7,420 nt of DNA from an uncultured Senegalimassilia sp. (GCA_934661765.1 CAKUJT010000112.1:1-7420), one strand, 5' to 3'; positions 1 through 6,110 are shown, counted from the first letter of the stretch. Numbers and translations are program-made. Notes: generated from the sequence alone by a model not told the origin.

Positions 1-872
1 GCCAGCAGGCCGATGCCGATGAGCACCGTAGCCCAGTTGCCCAGCAGCGGCTGCAGGGCGACGGCCATGTCCTTGCCGTTGGTGACGGTGATGCCGGCGG
101 CATGCATGTTAGCCGCGGCGCAGACGAGGATGGCCATGGAGATGATGCCGCCCAAGCCGATGGAGAGCACGCAGTCGAAGCGCGCGTCGGCGATCTGCTC
201 GGGATCCTTGAAGCGCTCGGATGCGCCGGAAGCGTGCAGGAACAGGTTGTACGGCACGATGGTGGTGCCGATCAGGCCCACGGCGGTCAGGATACCCTTG
301 GCGCCAGCCTGGCCCTCGGGCAGAGAAGGCGTGAACAGGCCGGCCACGACCGCGCCCCAATCAACGGGAGAGGCGAACGCGGTGATCAGGAATACCAGGC
401 CCATGAAGATGACGATGCCCGTGAGAATCTTCTCGACCAGCTTGTAAGAACCCACCCACATAGCGGCAAAGGCCAGGATACCCAGCACGATGACGATGGG
501 GATCATGGGAGCATTGACTACCGCTTGGATGCCCAGGATGCCACCCGTGATGTTGCCCGTCTCGTACGCGGTGTTGCCGATGAAGATGGCGATGATAACA
601 ATCACGATTGCAATCCACTTCAGCACCGGATGCGAAATGCGATCGCGGATGTTCTCACCCAGGCCCTCCTGCGTGACGATGCCGACACGAGCCGCCATCT
701 CCTGGAAGATAATGGTTGCAACGGTGGCGAACAGCAGCGCCCACAGCATGGTGTAGCCATAGCTTGCGCCGGAAACCGTGCACGTGGTGACCGTTCCAGG
801 ACCGACGAAACCAGCTGCGACCAAAGCACCGGGGCCGATGTTCTTCAGCTTCTCGGTAATCGAGCTTGCCAT
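1..872 (-). CDS. NRAMP/SLC11-related metal ion transporter (partial, C-terminus outside window)
   Basis: An inner-membrane transporter of the NRAMP (MntH-like) fold, which usually takes up Mn2+ or Fe2+ with protons. The ATG at 872 follows a strong Shine-Dalgarno (AAAGGAGGG, 877-885). The visible 290 residues read through to the left edge, so the C-terminal part is missing. The N-terminus runs MASSITEKLKNIGPG into the first membrane helix; further hydrophobic segments lie near residues 41-58, 84-100, 123-140, 148-167, 192-212 and 236-255. The two unwound-helix motifs that bind metal in classical members are changed: TM1 has GPGT (24-27) where DPGN is expected, and TM6 has VPYN (206-209) where MPHN is expected. 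Both the Asp and the Met ligands are therefore lost. Family membership is clear from fold signatures such as the LFLHAS segment after TM6, but the substrate is open: another divalent ion such as Mg2+, or something else. It is transcribed away from the window with no visible partner. Confidence 0.85.
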   Translation of the reverse strand, partial: MASSITEKLKNIGPGALVAAGFVGPGTVTTCTVSGASYGYTMLWALLFATVATIIFQEMAARVGIVTQEGLGENIRDRISHPVLKWIAIVIVIIAIFIGNTAYETGNITGGILGIQAVVNAPMIPIVIVLGILAFAAMWVGSYKLVEKILTGIVIFMGLVFLITAFASPVDWGAVVAGLFTPSLPEGQAGAKGILTAVGLIGTTIVPYNLFLHASGASERFKDPEQIADARFDCVLSIGLGGIISMAILVCAAANMHAAGITVTNGKDMAVALQPLLGNWATVLIGIGLL

Positions 873-890
873 CGTTCCCTCCTTTCCTAT

Positions 891-903
891 CGGGGCATCC
901 CCG
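891..903 (-). other. Small hairpin in the leader of the NRAMP-like gene
   Basis: CGGGG and CCCCG arms of 5 bp enclose a 3-nt loop, ending 5 nt upstream of the Shine-Dalgarno of the transporter gene. It could affect ribosome access, but a stem this short may be chance in GC-rich DNA. Confidence 0.3.
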
Positions 904-1046
904 CCCCTCCTTGTGGTATATGAAGGACACTTTAGCACGCGAAAGCGATTGTGGGGATGTTTCGATACACGGCCGTAACACAGCGCGCGGTCCAGCGGCG
1001 GTGGAGGGTAGGTTTTCAGGGACGGACGGCGAAACCGGCGCGCGCC

Positions 1047-2063
1047 TTACGACATCTTCCAGAAATTTTGGATCAATTCCTGTCGGCTGGCATCGCCCGT
1101 TTTCTTCAAGATGTTGTGCACGTGCACCTTCACCGTGGAAAGCGCCAGCGACATCTCGGATGCGATGTTCTGGTTATCCTTGCCCAGCAGGATAAGGTAG
1201 AGCACCTCGCGCTCGCGCTGGGAGAGCTTGTGGCGCGTGGCGAACACGTTCAGGTTCTCCACGATCTGCTGCTCCTGCTGCTTGCTGCCGCCCTGCGCGG
1301 GAGGGCGTTCGAAGCGAAGCGACAGCATGCGAACCCCGTTGCGAACCGCGGCAACGCCGATGACCAGCATCAGCAGATTCTCGGCATAGCTGCGCTCGGC
1401 ACTGAAGATGATCGAGCCCAGGTTAACCGACGGCAGATCCATCACCAGGAAGGAGGCGGCGTCCTCGGCTAACACGATCAGGCCTAGCACCCATGCCGCC
1501 GCGTACAAACCCCGGTGCCGCCACATGCGGGCGCGCTCGGCCTCGTCCTTCTGACGCAAGAAGCTATATCCCGCATACAGCAGAATCCAATACATATAGA
1601 ACTGGCGTATGGACCAGAACCAGAAACGTTGCACATCGCCATCGGGGAGAACCACGAGCGTGGCAACGCTGGCGATTGCGAAGACCGCCGGCGGCGCCGC
1701 GAACATGCTGTGGCGCGTTTCGTTCAGATAGTCGCAAAGCAAAACCCAGAACGCCGTGATGAACCCGCCTCCGGTCAACACCGAGGCAAGCGAGCGGACT
1801 AGGAGATATCCGGAGGTGAGCGTATCCCCGCTTGAGCGGACGATGAACTCGTCTTGAAACACCAAGGAGATGTCGAAGAAGTAGAACGCGAAGGCGACCG
1901 AAAGGAACAGCATGGTCTTCTTGCGCGACACCAGGTACGAGGACAAGCATACCGCCGCCACCAAAATGGAAACGAGCAGCATCAGCAGCGTGTAATAAAA
2001 CAGTGCAAGCTCCACAGGCCCCTCCGTAGAACGCTTTGCCGCCAGCCTCCCGCAGCCGGCCAT
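1047..2063 (-). CDS. Membrane-anchored LuxR-family transcriptional regulator
   Basis: A 338-residue protein with about seven hydrophobic segments (roughly residues 19-45, 50-69, 84-113, 120-140, 147-169, 182-208, 224-247), a short polar Gln-rich linker (about 255-270), and a C-terminal LuxR/GerE helix-turn-helix from 280 to the end (LSQREREVL start, then IASEMSLALSTVKVHVHNIL). The layout implies a sensor in the membrane that binds DNA directly from the cytoplasmic side. There is no receiver or kinase domain. Such proteins are numerous in Eggerthellaceae, often beside the metabolic genes they are thought to control (family knowledge). It is divergent from arcA, so control of arginine catabolism is a reasonable inference, not shown. 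Start is uncertain: ATG at 2063 has GAGG 6 nt upstream, but a GTG at 2015 (residue 17) has a better GGAGGGG site and would begin right at the first membrane helix. No convincing terminator is seen after the stop. Confidence 0.88.
   Translation of the reverse strand: MAGCGRLAAKRSTEGPVELALFYYTLLMLLVSILVAAVCLSSYLVSRKKTMLFLSVAFAFYFFDISLVFQDEFIVRSSGDTLTSGYLLVRSLASVLTGGGFITAFWVLLCDYLNETRHSMFAAPPAVFAIASVATLVVLPDGDVQRFWFWSIRQFYMYWILLYAGYSFLRQKDEAERARMWRHRGLYAAAWVLGLIVLAEDAASFLVMDLPSVNLGSIIFSAERSYAENLLMLVIGVAAVRNGVRMLSLRFERPPAQGGSKQQEQQIVENLNVFATRHKLSQREREVLYLILLGKDNQNIASEMSLALSTVKVHVHNILKKTGDASRQELIQNFWKMS
2019..2026 (-). promoter_or_regulatory. Strong internal ribosome binding site favouring a GTG start at 2015
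   Basis: The minus strand reads CGGAGGGG, 3 nt before a GTG at 2015 (about 5 nt from the GGAGG core). It is a closer match to the anti-Shine-Dalgarno than the GAGG before the ATG at 2063. The 16 residues it would remove are polar and basic with no obvious role, so the true regulator may be 322 residues. Confidence 0.5.
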
Positions 2064-2130
2064 GGCAATCCTCGGTATTGTAACTACTTACCCGTACCTA
2101 TTTTGCCCTCAACCCTGATTCGCCACCCTG

Positions 2131-2159
2131 TTTACAGAAACGATGAGCGCCGAAGTCAA
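2131..2159 (-). promoter_or_regulatory. Putative sigma-70-type promoter of the LuxR-type regulator gene
   Basis: On the minus strand, TTGACT (2159-2154, five of six consensus bases) is separated by exactly 17 bp from TGTAAA (2136-2131, four of six). This is the best promoter match in the intergenic region. Transcription would start near 2124, giving a leader of about 60 nt to the ATG or 110 nt to the GTG. The spacing supports it; no experimental evidence exists here. Confidence 0.55.
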
Positions 2160-2180
2160 CTAAACCGATGAGGGTCAACT
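2141..2180. repeat. Two tandem copies of a CGATGAG...GTCAACT element
   Basis: CGATGAG occurs at 2141-2147 and 2166-2172, each preceded by AAAC or AAACC, and GTCAACT follows at 2155-2161 and 2174-2180. The gap inside the element is 7 bp in the first copy and 1 bp in the second. The first copy covers the -35 box and spacer of the regulator promoter, so a binding site for the regulator itself or another protein is possible. Confidence 0.45.
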
Positions 2181-2212
2181 CTGTTCGCCAGCATTTCCCA
2201 ATACCATACCAC

Positions 2213-2252
2213 AAGCTTCCTATCAGGGGTTTATCGAGGGTTTAGGAAGTTT
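2213..2252. repeat. Inverted repeat enclosing a GGGTTTA direct repeat upstream of arcA
   Basis: AAGCTTCCTA (2213-2222) pairs with TAGGAAGTTT (2243-2252) over 10 positions with one G-T. Inside, GGGTTTA occurs at 2227-2233 and 2238-2244, exactly 11 bp apart, one helical turn on the same DNA face. An opposite-facing CCTAAAC follows at 2280-2286. A GATAGT at 2261-2266 lies at -10 distance downstream of the second copy, so this could be an activator site of a weak arcA promoter. That last step is inference. Confidence 0.4.
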
Positions 2253-2292
2253 CGCCTTTCGATAGTCCCGGGTTCCACCCCTAAACGGAGGT

Positions 2293-2326
2293 CGTTAAAT
2301 CCGCGTTAGACCTTCCGGATTTTACG
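2293..2326. repeat. Imperfect 11-bp inverted repeat in the arcA upstream region
   Basis: CGTTAAATCCG (2293-2303) and CGGATTTTACG (2316-2326) are inverted copies with one mismatch across a 12-nt loop. The repeat is flanked on both sides by GGAGGT (2287-2292 and 2328-2333). It lies 140 to 170 bp before arcA, so it is either an operator or a hairpin in the arcA mRNA leader. No U-run follows, so it is not an ordinary terminator. Confidence 0.45.
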
Positions 2327-2355
2327 TGGAGGTTGCAAAGTGGAATCAACGGAAC

Positions 2356-2438
2356 GGGGCACCGGAAACGCCCCACTCGCAAGCCCAAGGCGTTAAGCCA
2401 AGAAGCGCTGAAAGGCTTGCACGGCGAAGATAGTCTTC
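2356..2438 (+). other. Hairpin-rich arcA leader
   Basis: Three separate pairings precede the arcA ribosome binding site: GGGGC/GCCCC (2356-2360 with 2370-2374), GCAAGCC/GGCTTGC (2379-2385 with 2414-2420, enclosing a small GGC/GCC hairpin at 2389-2399), and GAAGA/TCTTC (2426-2430 with 2434-2438). If transcription starts upstream of 2293 these would fold in the mRNA. I do not recognise a known riboswitch class, and short stems like these can occur by chance. Confidence 0.3.
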
Positions 2439-2465
2439 ATCCCACGAGACGAAAGAAGGTTTGCA

Positions 2466-3683
2466 ATGGCTGGCGTGAACGTCAAAAGCGAGATCAAGCC
2501 GCTCAAGAAGGTGCTGCTGCACCGTCCCGGCAAGGAGCTGCTGAACCTCACCCCGAACACGCTCGAGGAGCTGCTGTTCGACGACATCCCGTTCTTGAAG
2601 GTTGCTCAGGAAGAGCACGACGCCTTCGCACAGGCCCTGCGCGACAACGGCGTTGAGGTCGTGTACCTGGAGGACCTGACGGCCGAGGTTCTGGCTGCCG
2701 ACCCCGAGCTGCGCGAGAAGTTCCTGCTGCAGTGGATCGACGAAGCCGGCATCAAGACCGAGCGCTATCGCAAGATCATCTTCGATTACATGCAGGAGAA
2801 CTACCCCGACGCCAAGGACTTCGTCCTGAAGACCATGGAGGGCATCAACCTCACCGAGCTGCACACCGACAAGTCCAACTCCCTGGTCGACCTGGTGTCC
2901 GAGGCCTCCAAGATGGTCGTCGCCCCGATGCCGAACCTGTACTTCACCCGCGACCCCTTCGCGATGATCGGCAACGGCGTTTCCATCAACCGCATGTACT
3001 CCGTCACCCGCAACCGTGAGACCATCTACGGCGAGTACATCTTCAACTACCACCCGGACTTCCAGGGCACCCCGCAGTACTACAGCCGCTACAACACCTT
3101 CCACATCGAAGGCGGCGACATCCTCAACATCAACGAGCACGTGCTGGCCATCGGCATCTCCCAGCGCACCGAGCCCGACGCCATCGACGGCATCGCCCAC
3201 AACATCTTCAACGACCCCACTTCCCCGGTCGACACCATCCTGGCGTTCAACATCCCGAACAACCGCGCCATGATGCATCTGGACACCGTGTTCACCCAGA
3301 TCGACGTGGACAAGTTCACCATCCATCCCGGCATCATGGGCCCGCTGTCCGTGTTCGAGATCACGCCCGAGGGCGACGGCATCAAGGTTCATGAGATCAA
3401 CGCCCCGCTCGAGCAGATCCTGGAGAAGTACATCGGCATGCCGGTGACGCTGATCCCCTGCGGCGGTGGCGACCGTATCGCCGCCGAGCGCGAGCAGTGG
3501 AACGACGGTTCCAACACGCTGTGCATCGCTCCTGGTCGCGTGGTTGTTTACGAGCGCAACGACGTCACGAACGCCGTGCTGCGCAAGAACAACATCGATG
3601 TCATCGAGATCCCCTCGGCCGAGCTGTCCCGCGGCCGTGGCGGCCCGCGCTGCATGAGCATGCCGGTCGTGCGCGAGGACTAA
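2466..3683 (+). CDS. arcA: Arginine deiminase
   Basis: Cytoplasmic enzyme that hydrolyses L-arginine to L-citrulline and ammonia, the first step of the arginine deiminase pathway. It has 405 residues, normal for the family. The N-terminus has the typical LLHRPGKEL (17-25). The catalytic set is complete: Asp163 in FTRDPF, Glu215 in HIEGGD, His271 and Asp273 in MHLDTVFT, and the nucleophile Cys396 in the C-terminal RGRGGPRCMSMP. The CGGGD motif is at 332-336. The ATG at 2466 follows GAAGG at a suitable distance, and the next residues match usual family starts. The antiporter gene follows 216 bp downstream on the same strand. The partners arcB and arcC, needed to obtain ATP from citrulline, are absent from the window. 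Besides energy, ammonia release would give acid resistance. Identification is secure. Confidence 0.98.
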   Translation: MAGVNVKSEIKPLKKVLLHRPGKELLNLTPNTLEELLFDDIPFLKVAQEEHDAFAQALRDNGVEVVYLEDLTAEVLAADPELREKFLLQWIDEAGIKTERYRKIIFDYMQENYPDAKDFVLKTMEGINLTELHTDKSNSLVDLVSEASKMVVAPMPNLYFTRDPFAMIGNGVSINRMYSVTRNRETIYGEYIFNYHPDFQGTPQYYSRYNTFHIEGGDILNINEHVLAIGISQRTEPDAIDGIAHNIFNDPTSPVDTILAFNIPNNRAMMHLDTVFTQIDVDKFTIHPGIMGPLSVFEITPEGDGIKVHEINAPLEQILEKYIGMPVTLIPCGGGDRIAAEREQWNDGSNTLCIAPGRVVVYERNDVTNAVLRKNNIDVIEIPSAELSRGRGGPRCMSMPVVRED

Positions 3684-3693
3684 TCGTTTTCAT

Positions 3694-3728
3694 AAGGGGA
3701 GGCCGCCGGATCGATCGGCCTCCCCTTT
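3694..3728 (+). terminator. 12-bp hairpin after arcA, possible partial terminator
   Basis: AAGGGGAGGCCG (3694-3705) pairs perfectly with CGGCCTCCCCTT (3716-3727) over a 10-nt loop, starting 10 nt after the arcA stop codon. Only three T residues follow (3726-3728) before GGG, so termination would be weak. It may let some transcripts run on into arcD, or stabilise the 3' end of the arcA message. Confidence 0.6.
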
Positions 3729-3768
3729 GGGCAGCTTGCGAGACGACGCGCTGCCCGCTGTTTCCATC

Positions 3769-3868
3769 GGTTTCGCCTCTGCGTTCCGTTTGAGCCTGTA
3801 AACGGGATTCGCCACCGTAAGCAGGTTCGGTATGTCCGGCTAAACAAGCGGAGTCCAGGGGCGAAACC
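3769..3868 (+). other. Structured leader upstream of arcD (candidate cis-acting RNA)
   Basis: GGTTTCGCCTCTG (3769-3781) pairs with CAGGGGCGAAACC (3856-3868) over 13 positions with a single G-U, closing a domain of about 100 nt. Inside, CCGTTT (3786-3791) pairs with AAACGG (3800-3805), extendable by two or three pairs, and ACCG (3814-3817) can pair with CGGT (3828-3831). The closing helix ends 18 nt before the Shine-Dalgarno of arcD. The shape, a closing stem with two inner hairpins, resembles a regulatory RNA, but it matches no riboswitch consensus I can recall. Function is inferred only. Confidence 0.4.
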
Positions 3869-3899
3869 AAACGATTGATTTCTACTAAGGAGGGAAATC

Positions 3900-5339
3900 A
3901 TGAGCGAGAAAGCTAAAGGTATCGGCCTGTTCGGGCTGATCGGCATGGTCGTTAGTTCCTGCATCGGTTCCGGCGTGTTCGCCATCACCGGCCAGCTTGC
4001 AGGCGTTGCCAGCCCCGGTGCCGTGCTGGTGGCCTGGGCCGTCGTCGGTATCGGCTTCGCCGCCCTTGCCCTGTCGCTGAACAACCTGGGCGCCAAGAAG
4101 CCCGAGCTCAAGGGCATCTTCCAGTACGCCGAGGAGGGCTTCGGCCCGCTTGCCGGCTTTATTTCCGGCTGGGGTTACTGGCTGTCCGCATGGCTGGGCA
4201 ACATCGCGTTCGCCACGATGATGATGTCCACGCTGGGCTACTTCTTCCCCACCTTCCTCCCTGGCAACACCCTGCCGTGCGTGATCGTCGCCTCGCTGTT
4301 CATGTGGGCGCTGACCTTCCTGGTCATCCGCGGCGTTGAGAGCGCATCGTTCCTGAACGCTATCGTCATGGTGGCGAAGGTTGCCTCCCTGGGCATCTTC
4401 CTGATCTTCGCCATCTTCATGTTCAACGCCGGCATCTTCACCGCCGACTTCTGGGGCAACGTGTACAACAACGCCGTCGCCGCTGGCGAGATGGGCGCTG
4501 ACGCCGCTAGCATGGGCGGTCTGTTCGAGCAGGTCATGAACTGCATGATCATCATGATGTGGGTGTTCATCGGCATCGAGGGCGCCGCGGTCATGAGCTC
4601 CCGTGCCCGCAACAAGCATGAGGTGGGCAAGGCTACGGTTATCGGCCTGATTTGCCTGCTGCTCATCTACATCGGCTGCTCCGTGCTCCCCTACGGCTAC
4701 ATGAGCTACACCGAGATCGCTCAGCTCGACTACCCCGCAATGCTCTACGTGTTCGATTCCATGGCTCCCGGCTGGGGCGGCGCGTTCATCAGCATCGCCA
4801 TCATCGTGGGCGTTGCAGGCGCTTGGCTGTCCTTCACCATGCTGCCCGCTGAGACCACTTCCGAAATGGCCGAGCGTCACCTGCTCCCCGAGTCCTGGGG
4901 CAAGCTGAACAGCAAGGGCGCTCCGCAGATGAGCCTGCTGCTGGTCGGTGCCTGCATCCAGGTCTTCCTGATCGTGCTTATGTTCAGCGAGGATGCCTAC
5001 AACTTCGCCTTCAGCATGTGCACCGTCTCCATTGTGATCACCTGGGCGTTCATCGCGCTGTACCAGATCAAGTTCTCCGCCAAGGAGGACAAGAACGCTG
5101 CTCAGATCGCCATCGGTGTGATCGCCCTGGCCTTCCAGGTGGTCGGTGTGCTGTACAACGGCTGGTCGTTCCTGCTGCTCACCTGCGTGGGCTACATCCC
5201 CGGCTTCTTCGTGTACGCCAAGGCCCGCAAGGACCGCGGCTACGCTCTGACGAAGGGCGAGAAGGTCGGCATGGGCGTTGTGTCTGCGCTCGGCGTCGCA
5301 GCCCTGGTGCTGGTCGGCATGGGCGTGATCGGCATCTAA
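3900..5339 (+). CDS. arcD: Arginine/ornithine antiporter (APC superfamily, basic amino acid/polyamine antiporter family)
   Basis: A 479-residue inner-membrane protein with about 12 hydrophobic helices, usual for the family. TM1 has the unwound substrate-binding stretch IGSGVFAITG (22-31). TM6 has FIGIEGAAVMSSRAR (223-237) with the conserved Glu227, and TM8 runs into LPAETTSEMAER (315-326). These are hallmarks of the ArcD/LysP-like branch of amino acid antiporters. The role expected with arcA is electroneutral exchange of external arginine for internal ornithine, or citrulline if arcB is missing. The ATG at 3900 follows an excellent AAGGAGGG (3887-3894). The gene has its own structured leader and ends at a strong terminator, so it may be transcribed both with arcA and on its own. 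Other substrates (lysine, histidine, agmatine) cannot be excluded from sequence; the arcA context favours arginine. Confidence 0.88.
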   Translation: MSEKAKGIGLFGLIGMVVSSCIGSGVFAITGQLAGVASPGAVLVAWAVVGIGFAALALSLNNLGAKKPELKGIFQYAEEGFGPLAGFISGWGYWLSAWLGNIAFATMMMSTLGYFFPTFLPGNTLPCVIVASLFMWALTFLVIRGVESASFLNAIVMVAKVASLGIFLIFAIFMFNAGIFTADFWGNVYNNAVAAGEMGADAASMGGLFEQVMNCMIIMMWVFIGIEGAAVMSSRARNKHEVGKATVIGLICLLLIYIGCSVLPYGYMSYTEIAQLDYPAMLYVFDSMAPGWGGAFISIAIIVGVAGAWLSFTMLPAETTSEMAERHLLPESWGKLNSKGAPQMSLLLVGACIQVFLIVLMFSEDAYNFAFSMCTVSIVITWAFIALYQIKFSAKEDKNAAQIAIGVIALAFQVVGVLYNGWSFLLLTCVGYIPGFFVYAKARKDRGYALTKGEKVGMGVVSALGVAALVLVGMGVIGI

Positions 5340-5368
5340 GCGAAATCCCCCTCCTTCGCAAGATGCAG

Positions 5369-5400
5369 AAAGGCGCGGACCATATGGTCCGCGCCTTTTT
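5369..5400 (+). terminator. Strong rho-independent terminator after arcD
   Basis: Positions 5369-5398 form a perfect 30-nt palindrome: GGCGCGGACC pairs with GGTCCGCGCC around ATAT, with flanking AAA and TTT. A run of five T (5396-5400) follows. It lies about 30 nt after the arcD stop codon. Because of the symmetry it has AAA on the other side too, so it could also stop transcripts from the converging TetR gene, though less efficiently. Confidence 0.92.
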
Positions 5401-5517
5401 CGTGTTTCAGCGTTTTAGCTCTAGCAGCAAACAGATCGGATCAGCGTTTCGCGCATGACAGAACTGCAGCTTCGCGAGCAATCGAGCAGACCCACAAGCC
5501 AGCGTAAAAGCGCCTCC

Positions 5518-6105
5518 CTAGCCCTCGTACGCTGCTACGATGCTCTCCAGAAGCTCGGCTGCAACTTCCCTGACCTCACGGCCCTCGGAGATTGCGGCGA
5601 CGGCTGCTCCGTCAACCACAATCCCGACTACATGCGCAGGCATCTCCACGCCCGCATGCTTGAGAATCCGCCCAACAGCCTGGTCGAGCTGCACGCGACC
5701 GTTGCGATACGCCTCGGTAACGTCCTCAGACTCGGATGCCGCAAGCAGCTGCATGTAGTGAGCGGCGGGATTAACGGAATCATCGGGCAGGCTGGCGCTG
5801 ATGAGCAGGTTGATCAGATGCTTGCGACAGTCAGCCTGATCCATGGACTCAGCAGTGGCCGCAGCGTTTTCGGCGCGCTCGGCCCAAAGCTGGATGTTGT
5901 AACGACCGGCTTCATACAGAAGCTGGTTGGTAGATTCGAAATAGTATCCGACCGATGACGAAGCGGCCCCCGCCCATTGCGCAACCTTGCGATACGTCAC
6001 TGCCTTCGGGCCCTGTTCGCGCAAAAGCGCCGCAGCGGCAAGCACAAGCGACGTGCGCGTGATCTGAGCCTTCAACGATTTGGGGGTTTGATTCGCCTCA
6101 CTCAC
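5518..6105 (-). CDS. TetR/AcrR-family transcriptional regulator
   Basis: A 195-residue DNA-binding repressor, typical family length. The N-terminal helix-turn-helix lies at about residues 36-58 (VTYRKVAQWAGAASSSVGYYF), with the family's YYF ending followed by the usual linker helix (LLYEAGRY). The C-terminal part is a helical ligand and dimer domain of unknown effector. I chose the GTG at 6105 because AAAGGAGA (6111-6118) precedes it at good spacing. The same frame can be extended to an ATG at 6183, but that would start inside the hairpin that ends the upstream gene and gives an atypical N-terminus. It lies 119 bp downstream of the MHS transporter on the same strand, separated by a terminator, so it likely has its own promoter. 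Control of itself and of that transporter is a plausible inference. Confidence 0.9.
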   Translation of the reverse strand: MSEANQTPKSLKAQITRTSLVLAAAALLREQGPKAVTYRKVAQWAGAASSSVGYYFESTNQLLYEAGRYNIQLWAERAENAAATAESMDQADCRKHLINLLISASLPDDSVNPAAHYMQLLAASESEDVTEAYRNGRVQLDQAVGRILKHAGVEMPAHVVGIVVDGAAVAAISEGREVREVAAELLESIVAAYEG

Positions 6106-6110
6106 ATCGG

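Larger units (their letters stand above)
2064..2465. other. Divergent regulatory region between the LuxR-type gene and arcA
   Basis: About 400 bp with no credible gene. It holds, from left to right: a -10-like TACAAT on the minus strand (2077-2082); the better minus-strand promoter at 2131-2159; two copies of a CGATGAG...GTCAACT element (2141-2180); an inverted repeat enclosing a GGGTTTA direct repeat (2213-2252); a long imperfect palindrome (2293-2326); and several small hairpins (2356-2438) before the arcA ribosome binding site. The plus-strand promoter of arcA cannot be fixed with confidence. Confidence 0.75.

Noticed and set aside
102..923. Plus-strand open frame of 273 codons opposite the NRAMP-like gene
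   Set aside because: Asp/His/Gly-rich shadow of the membrane protein gene on the minus strand, which has a strong ribosome binding site and family motifs.
915..944. Possible promoter of the NRAMP-like gene (minus TTTCGC, 18 bp, TATACC)
   Set aside because: Both boxes are weak and the -35 has few consensus bases; position is suitable but I would not call it.
1037..1046. GGCGCGCGCC palindrome directly after the LuxR-type gene stop
   Set aside because: No loop and no T-run on the minus strand; expected by chance in GC-rich sequence, so not called a terminator.
2077..2082. TACAAT -10-like box close to the LuxR-type gene start
   Set aside because: No -35 at 16-18 bp; the promoter at 2131-2159 is better. 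It would matter only if the GTG at 2015 is the start.
2346..3392. Long open frame (348 codons) antisense to arcA
   Set aside because: It lies opposite a gene with complete catalytic motifs, and its translation is low-complexity Val/Asp/Gly-rich, as expected from the complement of G/C-ending codons. No domain is recognisable.
3885..4880. Long open frame (331 codons) antisense to the antiporter gene
   Set aside because: Same cause: a His/Asp/Gly-rich shadow of a GC-rich membrane protein gene, with no ribosome binding site or domain.
5401..5517. Gap between the arcD terminator and the TetR stop
   Set aside because: No gene, repeat or convincing hairpin seen in these 117 bases.
5455..5958. Plus-strand open frame of 167 codons opposite the TetR gene
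   Set aside because: No recognisable domain, no good ribosome binding site, and it overlaps a well-supported TetR gene.
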